A stretch of DNA of 15,704 bases, taken from Azospirillum sp. 51_20. GTDB taxonomy: Bacteria > Pseudomonadota > Alphaproteobacteria > RF32 > CAG-239. How positions within the stretch are numbered: the stretch's first letter is position 1; the number at the start of each line of letters is the position of its first letter. The notes beneath the pieces are model-generated. The model saw nothing but the letters and a program-made list of their open reading frames with translations. It had not been told where the DNA came from and ran no database searches. A program made the position numbers and the translations under genes. The DNA lies in the NCBI GenBank assembly GCA_001917175.1, contig MNTV01000030.1:1-15704 (forward strand), written 5' to 3'. Of the stretch, positions 1 through 5,005 are shown piece after piece.

Positions 1-186
1 CCTGTCTGTCATTACTACTCTAAAGAATTTCCTCTAGGTTCCTTAATATACAGACTTATATAATCTCCTCAGATCATACCGTCCGCATATCCTCTAGTTC
101 TTTCCTATCTACTCTCTTCTATAGCTTCCCGCTGCCGGGAACCGAACCCTTTCAAGTTCGTCGCTAACGTTTCAGTGCGTCAGCGA
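1..186 (-). other. Probable 5' leader of an rRNA operon lying off the left edge (partial)
   Basis: This stretch lies directly downstream of a near-consensus leftward promoter and contains no convincing reading frame. Read on the minus strand it carries two stem-loops. An 8-bp stem (178-185 with 162-169, one G-U pair) sits at the expected 5' end of the RNA, and a perfect 6-bp stem with a 4-base loop follows (136-141 with 126-131). A strong promoter with an A/T-rich upstream element and a structured, non-coding leader of this length suits a 16S rRNA operon. The 16S gene is not in view, so another stable RNA operon is possible. Confidence 0.5.
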
Positions 187-191
187 GGTGG

Positions 192-262
192 TTTATATGA
201 CACCCTGTCACAAATGTCAACACCTTTTTTCAAAAAAAATTGCAAAATTTGTGATTTTTTTG
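192..262 (-). promoter_or_regulatory. Strong sigma70 promoter with A/T-rich UP-like element, probably rRNA operon
   Basis: On the minus strand a perfect -35 TTGACA (215-220) is followed after exactly 17 bases by a -10 TATAAA (192-197). Transcription should start near 185. Upstream of the -35, about 221-262 is almost entirely A and T with repeated A-runs and T-runs, as in UP elements of stable-RNA promoters. This is the best promoter match in the window. It faces away from infC, so it does not serve that gene. Confidence 0.7.
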
Positions 263-379
263 ATAACCGTTTGAATGTTCGTAATTTATAGCATAATTTT
301 TTTTGCCGGTCAATAAAACCTTCCGCTATAACCTCTACTTTCGGCCGGTCGGATTTCTTATTTGTAATATATATTTTAC

Positions 380-407
380 TTGCCAAACAATTTTCGGTTT
401 GTAATAT
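380..407 (+). promoter_or_regulatory. Candidate promoter of infC
   Basis: TTGCCA (380-385) and TAATAT (402-407) are separated by 16 bases. Transcription would start about 25-30 bases before the infC start codon. The region is very A/T-rich and other -10-like hexamers overlap it, so the exact hexamers are uncertain. Confidence 0.45.
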
Positions 408-430
408 ATAAAGAGTTATTTAATTATTTG

Positions 431-444
431 AGGAGGCTAAAATA
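431..444 (+). promoter_or_regulatory. Ribosome binding site that fixes an AUA start for infC
   Basis: A perfect AGGAGG (431-436) stands five bases before an ATA codon (442-444) that is in frame with the IF-3 sequence. An in-frame TAA lies at 421-423, and no ATG, GTG, TTG or CTG codon is in frame between it and the conserved N-domain. The site therefore selects ATA as initiation codon. Confidence 0.85.
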
Positions 445-981
445 TCTAGAGAAAACACCAATGCGCCAGTACGGGAAGGTGACGGACCGCGCATTAATCA
501 GGAAATAAGAAGCAAAGAAGTTCGTCTGATTGACGAAAACGGCGAAAACAGAGGAATCGTAGCAATCCGGGAAGCACTTGCTCTGGCGGCGGACGCCGGG
601 TTGGATCTGATCGAAATATCTCCCCAGGCCGTTCCCCCCGTCTGCAAAATTTTCGACTACGGCAAATACAAATATGAACAGCAGAAGAAAAAGAACGAAG
701 CCCGGAAAAACCAGAAAGTCGTCAATATCAAAGAGTTGAAGCTCCGTCCGATGATTGATACCCATGATTACGAAGTCAAAATCAAACAGGCCAGAAAGTT
801 TTTGACGCAAGGCGACAAAGTGAAATTTACGATGCGTTTCAAGGGACGCGAGATGAGCGCAAACGACATGGGGAAAGAGGTTTTAAAACGAATCGTCGAC
901 GATCTGGAAGGCATTTGCAAGGTCGAATCGGAACCCAAACTCGAGGGACGGCAAATGACGATGGTGGTGGCCCCGCAATAG
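442..981 (+). CDS. infC: Translation initiation factor IF-3 (AUA start)
   Basis: IF-3 binds the 30S subunit, keeps it apart from 50S and proofreads the start codon and initiator tRNA. The 179-residue product has the usual length. The N-domain runs from about residue 17 and contains a RINQEIR-like start, the VRLIDENGE strand and the LDLIEISPQA segment. The family signature KIFDYGKYKYEQQKK (about 70-84) leads into the lysine-rich linker, and the C-domain begins near 94. The start is ATA at 442, chosen because a perfect AGGAGG lies five bases upstream and no NTG codon is available before the N-domain. In E. coli infC uses AUU and IF-3 represses its own translation by rejecting that codon; the same feedback is likely here. 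The gene has its own terminator and is not followed by rpmI-rplT, its common partners. Confidence 0.95.
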   Translation: MSRENTNAPVREGDGPRINQEIRSKEVRLIDENGENRGIVAIREALALAADAGLDLIEISPQAVPPVCKIFDYGKYKYEQQKKKNEARKNQKVVNIKELKLRPMIDTHDYEVKIKQARKFLTQGDKVKFTMRFKGREMSANDMGKEVLKRIVDDLEGICKVESEPKLEGRQMTMVVAPQ

Positions 982-1008
982 TTTCATCACCGCTTCCGTA
1001 CTTTTTTC

Positions 1009-1043
1009 AAAGCATGCTTCCGATTCGGCGGCATGCTTTTTTT
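1009..1043 (+). terminator. Rho-independent terminator of infC
   Basis: A perfect 9-bp stem (1009-1017 with 1031-1039) encloses a 13-base loop and runs directly into a T-run (1037-1043). It lies 28 bases after the infC stop codon, so infC is probably transcribed alone. Confidence 0.85.
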
Positions 1044-1212
1044 GTCGTGCAAAAGAGCCGACGGAAAGATTCTTTTAAATAATGCTTGCTTATTACCCTT
1101 TTTTACGTTATCTTTGTCTTGTTTTTCAATTATGTAGATATGTATTATTATCTGCCGCGTCTTCCCAATGCGACCAAGATGGGATTTTTTTCATTTCTAA
1201 AACTTTTCATTT

Positions 1213-2049
1213 ATGGAAACCAAAAAAAGAATGATTGCAATTGCAATCGCTGTGTTGGCCGTTATTTGCGGCGTGGTAATCTACAATGTGGTAAAAAGCG
1301 ATCCTCCTCAGGAAGAACCTGCTCCGCCGATACCGGTCGCAGTAGAAGAACCCGAGGTTGATCCCGTGCAGTACAACAACGAGCGTTTCGGCGAGTGCAT
1401 TGACGACATTGTCATGTCAATCGTCTACTCTTCCGGCTTCAATCAGACGACGCATCCGACCGGCGAGCGATTCGCTTACGGCTTTAACAATACCGTCGTC
1501 GGCAAACGTCTGGTGAAAGAAGGCGAATCGATCACTCCTCGACAAGCTTATGACGTAACCGTAAGGCATCTGAAAGAACACGTTCAGCCCTTCCTGCGTT
1601 ATATCAGCGTCCAGCTGAGCGACGGGCAGATCATTGCCGTGGCGCATTTTATCTACAACGTCGGCGGCGAAGCTTTTACCGGTTATTCCGAAGACGGTAA
1701 GTTGTTGAAAAAGCCGTCCCGCCTGTTGACTGCGATCAACGACGGCGAACAGCCCGAAATCTGCGCCCGCTGTTTCACCGGGTTCCGCAACTTCGGCGGC
1801 ATAAGGTCCGACGGCTTGCTGAAACTCCGCTGGCTGCAGGCCGCACTCTATACGGAAGCCGTTTCGGTTGAAGATCTGAAATCCGCTTATGCGGCCGGCA
1901 TTTTTGATCTGCATCCTTCCGTATTGTATGAGCACAACCGCCCCGAAAAAGACGGTTATTACACGCCTAAACTTGACATTGAGATCGTTCAGAAAGTCCT
2001 TAAACAAAAAGGAATCGGCACTTCGACCAATGAGTTGATGAAATTCTGA
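1213..2049 (+). CDS. Membrane-anchored GH24 lysozyme-like protein, catalytic residues apparently lost
   Basis: The protein has 278 residues. A short basic N-terminus is followed by one membrane helix (about 7-27), a proline- and glutamate-rich linker (31-55), and a domain resembling phage T4/P21-type muramidases (about 60-215). Recognisable family features are ESITPRQAYDVTVRHLKEHV (104-123), the helix LSDGQIIAVAHFIYNVGGEAF (135-155), the LLTAINDGE stretch (171-179) and the closing GLLKLRWLQAALY (201-213). The catalytic part (70-94) looks degenerate: where the family has Glu-8-Asp-5-Thr followed by a GYGxT-like motif, I read Ser, His and Phe, then AYGF. It could bind peptidoglycan without cutting it, or use another residue. 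No Shine-Dalgarno sequence is obvious before the ATG. Terminators on both sides suggest a single-gene unit. Fold assignment is fairly safe, loss of activity is inference. Confidence 0.75.
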   Translation: METKKRMIAIAIAVLAVICGVVIYNVVKSDPPQEEPAPPIPVAVEEPEVDPVQYNNERFGECIDDIVMSIVYSSGFNQTTHPTGERFAYGFNNTVVGKRLVKEGESITPRQAYDVTVRHLKEHVQPFLRYISVQLSDGQIIAVAHFIYNVGGEAFTGYSEDGKLLKKPSRLLTAINDGEQPEICARCFTGFRNFGGIRSDGLLKLRWLQAALYTEAVSVEDLKSAYAAGIFDLHPSVLYEHNRPEKDGYYTPKLDIEIVQKVLKQKGIGTSTNELMKF

Positions 2050-2068
2050 CGAATCGCATTCTCTGACG

Positions 2069-2109
2069 AAAAAACTTCCGCTTGCATTAAACAAACGGAA
2101 GTTTTTTTT
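2069..2109 (+). terminator. Rho-independent terminator of the lysozyme-like gene
   Basis: A 12-bp A/T-flanked stem (2069-2080 with 2096-2107, core ACTTCCG/CGGAAGT) has a 15-base loop and ends in a T-run to 2109. It starts 20 bases after the stop codon at 2049. The A-run on the left side could also let it work leftward. Confidence 0.85.
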
Positions 2110-2397
2110 ATGCTTTGAAAGCAACGGCACAGTCGACACGGGCAGAACCGGTCCTTCTCTCCGGTCATAAGATTCGGAAAGCTTGAGAAATCATTCGAAA
2201 CAATCAACACTGCCTGCGTTGACCGGCTGAAGTTCGCGATTCGGAAGAATATCGGCAGCCTCTGCCGAACCGGCCGCATCTTCACACCGCAAAAAAGGTA
2301 TAAAACGAGGCAACATGAAAAACACGGAAAAGGCGATTCTTTCCGGCATATCCGGCAAAAGCGGGAAATAATGCAACAGAAAACACCAAGGACATAA

Positions 2398-2435
2398 AAG
2401 GATACAAAAAACCTGGAAGGATACAAAAAACCTGG
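2398..2435. repeat. Perfect 19-bp tandem repeat, two copies
   Basis: The unit AAGGATACAAAAAACCTGG occurs twice without a gap (2398-2416 and 2417-2435). No reading frame of known type crosses it. A recent slippage or duplication event is the simplest explanation. Confidence 0.95.
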
Positions 2436-2694
2436 GCTGATGAACACCGGCATAAACCGCGAGAATTTCCGGGGATCAGTTTGACGGTCGTGAACAGGCA
2501 AAAACACCTTACAGAAAAAAGGTGTTTCCGTTCGGCCATCCCTGCCCGGCCCCAAAAACAATGCAGAAAACAAACTCGTCTTTGCAAGCAAAGAGAATCG
2601 GCAAACGGCGCCGAATCCGGCAAACAGAAAAAACGGACGAAAACCAAACCTCGGCCAGACAGAATCCGGGACAAAACGGCAAAGATACCACAAC

Positions 2695-2899
2695 CGCGAA
2701 AAAAAAGAAAAAGGCAAAAAGAAAGAAGGAAAGACGAAAAGGGGAAAAGACAGAAAAAAGGAAAGATGACGAGAAAAAAAGCCACAGAACAAAGGAAAAA
2801 AGGAGAAACGGAAAGAAAGAAGAAAAAAACAAGAAAACGACGAAAGAAAGAAAAGGAGAGAGAAAGGAAGAGAAAAAGCTTAAGAGAAAATTAAAGAAG
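2695..2899 (+). repeat. Left polypurine tract (A/G on the plus strand)
   Basis: By counting, positions 2701-2880 contain only 15 pyrimidines in 180 bases, two of them T (about 92% purine). It consists of A-runs broken by single or double G, with modules such as GAAAGAAGG and AAAGGAAAAAAGG. Translated rightward it would give lysine/arginine/glutamate-rich sequence, but no start codon with a ribosome binding site precedes it. At its right end, one frame (2884-2952) reads EKIKEAATIEATENEKAVPA-KKK before a TAA, which resembles the tail of a lysine-rich protein and may be a coding relic. Confidence 0.85.
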
Positions 2900-2983
2900 C
2901 CGCTACCATCGAAGCAACCGAAAATGAAAAAGCCGTTCCTGCAAAAAAGAAATAACAGATATCCTCCGGTAAACCGGGAGACT

Positions 2984-3067
2984 GCAAAGCTCATGATTTG
3001 CCTATGATCGAAGGTACGGGATGCAGCAAAGCTTACGGTTTGATCATGATCAACGGCGCGGGGCGGT
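2984..3067. repeat. Imperfect 42-bp direct repeat, two copies
   Basis: Two adjacent 42-base units begin with GCAAAGCT at 2984 and 3026, with roughly three quarters of positions identical. The length equals 14 codons. In the frame 2956-3102 both copies give the pattern KA-x-x-L-x-MI-x-G-x-G, so this may be a relic of a repeated protein motif. That frame has no start codon and is bounded by TAA at 2953 and 3100. A perfect 14-base palindrome, TTGATCATGATCAA (3040-3053), lies in the second unit. Confidence 0.6.
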
Positions 3068-3270
3068 ACTGTCCCGACGCTAAAGCATTCAGCCCCGAGT
3101 AAAACCGGAGAGACCGTCAGGTATATAATAAAGCTGCAAATTTTTAGGATCATATATCTGGCAGGGAGAGCCGGACATAGAAAGATCCCCACGTAAAATG
3201 CGGAATTCTTCGTATACGGATATAACCCACCGGCAAGCACCTGAATAGCGCACAGAAACTTGACCGGACG

Positions 3271-3693
3271 GTTGTTACTTGCACCCGCAAACGGAGCTAA
3301 GTCCATTGTCAACTGACTTTGCTCAGCGTCTCCTTTTAGTCGATTTCGTACGTATTCAACAATTTTTTGAGCATTCTTCTTGATGGTATCGACATAGCAT
3401 CTTTTCGGTTGCTGTATCGAAATTTCGTATTTCTCTGCCATTCATATATCAATAAACTACTTTTTTTGAAACATCCCTTAATCAAGCTTACGGAATATTT
3501 GAACGGTATCTCCGGCAACATACGAATATGGTCCGGACAGGACTCCGCCTCAATAGTTCCTTTTCCTTTCCATCGGTATCGTTCTCTGAATCTGAACGTC
3601 CGCCGTAAAACGCCCCTTCCGCGATACTTCGCTGCGGAGACGACACGATCTTTTTGGGGTCTATGTTGTGTGTGCTATCGTATATGTGTTCAT
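3271..3693 (-). pseudogene. tnpA: Decayed IS200/IS605-family transposase TnpA (HUH/Y1 type)
   Basis: Three pieces in different minus-strand frames together follow the IS200-type TnpA order. The first (3664-3693) reads MNTYTIAHTT and hits a TAG at once. The second (from about 3560 to 3395) reads IEAESCPDHIRMLPEIPFKYSVS, then KKSSLLIYEWQRNTKFRYSNR. The third (from about 3408 to 3271) reads KRCYVDTIKKNAQKIVEYVRNRL, then SQLTM and APFAGASNN. In active enzymes the second piece carries the HUH motif (His-x-His) that binds metal; here it is DHIRM, so the second His is Arg. The catalytic Tyr of the YVDT motif is still present. A stop, a frameshift and apparent small deletions in both joins make it non-functional. 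These enzymes move single-stranded DNA by excision and insertion near hairpin ends. Confidence 0.85.
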
Positions 3694-3762
3694 AAAAAAC
3701 TCCTTTGCTTCTGTTCAGACAGTTGCCGGATCGTCTTTCTTACAATGGTAAAGGAGTTTTTT
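3694..3762 (-). promoter_or_regulatory. Hairpin enclosing the tnpA ribosome binding site
   Basis: On the minus strand AAAGGAG (3700-3706) lies six bases before the tnpA ATG (3691-3693). It sits in a perfect 13-bp stem formed by 3694-3706 and 3750-3762, with a 43-base loop. IS200-type elements are known to keep TnpA low by burying its ribosome binding site in such a leader hairpin. The same structure on the plus strand ends in a T-run and could terminate rightward transcription. It has outlived the gene it regulated. Confidence 0.7.
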
Positions 3763-3766
3763 TATA

Positions 3767-4248
3767 CGCAAAGAACAAGACGTAAAAAAATACAAGAGAG
3801 AGAGAAAGAGAAAAAGAAAACGGGAGAAAAGGAAAAAGAGGGGAAAGAGCAAAACGGGAAAGAGGGAAAGAACAAAAAAAGGAGGCCAGAAAGAAGGAAA
3901 AGGAAAGCGGAAAAGAGGGGAAGGGGAAGAACAGAGAAAGAAACAAAACAGAGGAAAAAGGGGGAGAAGCTGAGCGGGAAAAACAAAAAGAGCGAAAAAA
4001 GGACAGAAAGAAGGAAAAGGGAAACAGAAAAGAGAAGAAAAGAGAAAAGAGAAAAGAGAAAAGAGAAAAAAGAAAGAAGAGCGACGAAAGAAACGGAAAA
4101 GCGGGGAAAAGGAAGAACAGAGAAAGAAACAAAAGAGAGGAAAAAGGGGGAGGAGTAAAGCGGGAAAGAGGGAAAGAGGGAAAGAGCGAAAAAAGGCCAG
4201 AAAGAAGGAAAAGGGAAACAGAAAACGAACAAAATGGAAAAAACATAA
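3767..4248 (+). repeat. Right polypurine tract with ~190-bp imperfect tandem repeats
   Basis: Counting 3781-4240 gives 36 pyrimidines in 460 bases, only five of them T (about 92% purine). The tract has nested repeats. A long unit starting GGAAGAACAGAGAAAGAAAC at 3925 recurs at 4111 (offset 186) and continues through a shared GAGCGAAAAAAGG...CAGAAAGAAGG segment near 3990 and 4184 (offset 194 after an 8-base insertion). Part of this unit appears a third time near 3850-3910. Short arrays lie inside: GAAAAGA four times (4037-4064) and GGGAAAGA three times (4162-4185). No gene call is justified, because the near absence of T leaves every frame open. Such tracts can form triplex DNA; whether this one does is unknown. 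Confidence 0.9.
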
Positions 4249-4290
4249 GTTCTCCTCAACCACGCGCCCTTTGCCGTTTTTTCCCGGTAC

Positions 4291-4329
4291 AAAAAAAGAC
4301 AGGCCGGGTTCTTATGCCCCGTCCTGTCT
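4291..4329 (-). terminator. Terminator of the two-module protein gene
   Basis: Read leftward, a stem AGACAGG/CCTGTCT (4323-4329 with 4297-4303), extended by CCCG/CGGG inside, is followed by a run of seven T on the minus strand (4291-4297). It lies 17 bases beyond the stop codon of the gene ending at 4346. Confidence 0.85.
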
Positions 4330-4345
4330 AAAACATATCCACCAT

Positions 4346-4822
4346 TTAAAGTGTCAGTCCGACGTTTTCGTCGATATTGCCGCTGATCCGTGCCCAGTAG
4401 GTGCCGGAAAGGCTGAGCCATACCAACTCATGGGAAAGTTCGCCGTCCTTTTCGATCATGTTGCCGTCCGCGTCACAAAGAGCAACTTTGGCCAGCGAGC
4501 AGGCACCAATCGCGTTCACCGCTTCTTCAAGCGTTACGGCTTTGACGCGGTTGAACTTGGCTTCGCGAATCACCGGCACGCCTTCGTACGTTCCTTTGAC
4601 GGTTCCGACATCGGCATAACCGGAGGTTTTAACCCATGCGCCGCCCGGAGTCATCCATACTCTCTCCTTGTCGACGACAACATCCTGATCGTTCTTTACG
4701 AATACGGCGGTTAAAGAGCAGACACCGATTGCGGCAGATGCTTCTTTATAACTCATTCCCTTGTTCGCTCTGAATTTATCTTCTGCGATAACGTTCAGAT
4801 TCAGTGCATTATACGTCTTCAT
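4346..4822 (-). CDS. Unrecognised protein built from two similar ~70-residue modules
   Basis: The 158-residue product has no signal peptide or membrane helix and is probably cytoplasmic. I do not recognise its family. It is an internal duplication: residues 9-75 and 82-155 share the pattern VIxExKFxxxKxxxxxEAxxAIGxCSLxxV, with GVCSL at 33-37 and GACSL at 106-110 (73 residues apart), followed by a (V/L)W-x5-W pattern near 55-63 and 134-143. One cysteine is conserved in each module. The start is ATG at 4822. There is no clear Shine-Dalgarno sequence, but a good promoter lies about 53 bases upstream and a terminator follows the stop, so it is an independently transcribed gene. It diverges from ligA. 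A small-molecule or protein-binding role is possible but unsupported. Confidence 0.8.
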   Translation of the reverse strand: MKTYNALNLNVIAEDKFRANKGMSYKEASAAIGVCSLTAVFVKNDQDVVVDKERVWMTPGGAWVKTSGYADVGTVKGTYEGVPVIREAKFNRVKAVTLEEAVNAIGACSLAKVALCDADGNMIEKDGELSHELVWLSLSGTYWARISGNIDENVGLTL

Positions 4823-4874
4823 ATGTTATATATTTTGGGGTTAATAATTTCTATGTTATTTATTTTATGGTATG

Positions 4875-4903
4875 ATTATACGCCGAATCTTTACTTCTGG
4901 CAA
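4875..4903 (-). promoter_or_regulatory. Promoter of the two-module protein gene
   Basis: On the minus strand TTGCCA (4898-4903) and a consensus TATAAT (4875-4880) are 17 bases apart. Transcription should start near 4868, giving a leader of about 45 bases. This gene-proximal promoter shows that 4823-5005 is regulatory DNA and not the N-terminus of ligA. Confidence 0.7.
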
Positions 4904-4918
4904 GTCATAAAACATAAT
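4890..4918 (+). promoter_or_regulatory. Candidate ligA promoter, interleaved with the leftward one
   Basis: TTTACT (4890-4895) and CATAAT (4913-4918) are 17 bases apart on the plus strand. The -35 box of the leftward promoter lies inside this spacer, so the two polymerases could not bind at once. The -35 match is only moderate. Confidence 0.4.
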
Positions 4919-5005
4919 TTTGTATGTCTGCATCATTTTTTCTGGAAAAGCGAAAGTGATGAAAGTATATTATCGGCAGATAAAAATTGTTTAACGGAAA
5001 AAGAC

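Larger units (their letters stand above)
2110..4257. other. 2.1-kb region without an intact gene
   Basis: Between two well-defined terminators (2109 and 4291) I find no intact gene. The region holds a 19-bp tandem repeat (2398-2435), a left polypurine tract (2695-2899), a 42-bp imperfect repeat (2984-3067), a decayed IS200/IS605 tnpA (3271-3693, minus) and a right polypurine tract with long internal repeats (3767-4248). Long open frames across the purine tracts are not evidence of coding: stop codons on either strand need a T on the plus strand, and T is almost absent there, so all six frames stay open. Positions 2110-2390 show nothing I recognise. Confidence 0.75.

Noticed and set aside
180..386. 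68-residue minus-strand frame with a basic product
   Set aside because: It overlaps the rRNA-type promoter and its A/T-rich upstream element, lacks a ribosome binding site, and resembles no protein I know.
1417..2139. 240-residue minus frame opposite the lysozyme-like gene
   Set aside because: Shadow of a gene with recognisable motifs, promoter-side context and terminator on the plus strand.
2481..3441. Long open frames on both strands over the left purine tract
   Set aside because: Stop codons on either strand need a T on the plus strand and T is almost absent there, so frames stay open by composition. No ribosome binding site or conserved motif supports them, apart from the tnpA relic in part of one.
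3925..4248. CRISPR array suggested by repeated units
   Set aside because: Repeat units are ~190 bases, imperfect and low-complexity, with no short exact repeat-unique spacer alternation and no cas genes.
3700..4260. Retron or diversity-generating element suggested by hairpin plus repeats
   Set aside because: No reverse transcriptase gene is present, and the hairpin is accounted for by the tnpA leader.
3367..4421. Overlapping frames giving Lys/Glu/Arg-rich (plus) or Phe/Leu/Ser-rich (minus) proteins
   Set aside because: Same composition artefact. The minus products look like repeated membrane helices only because CT-rich codons specify Phe, Leu, Ser and Pro.
4823..5005. 61-residue N-terminal extension of LigA
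   Set aside because: Hydrophobic and aromatic sequence unlike ligases, and it overlaps divergent promoters. ATG at 5006 gives a normal LigA.
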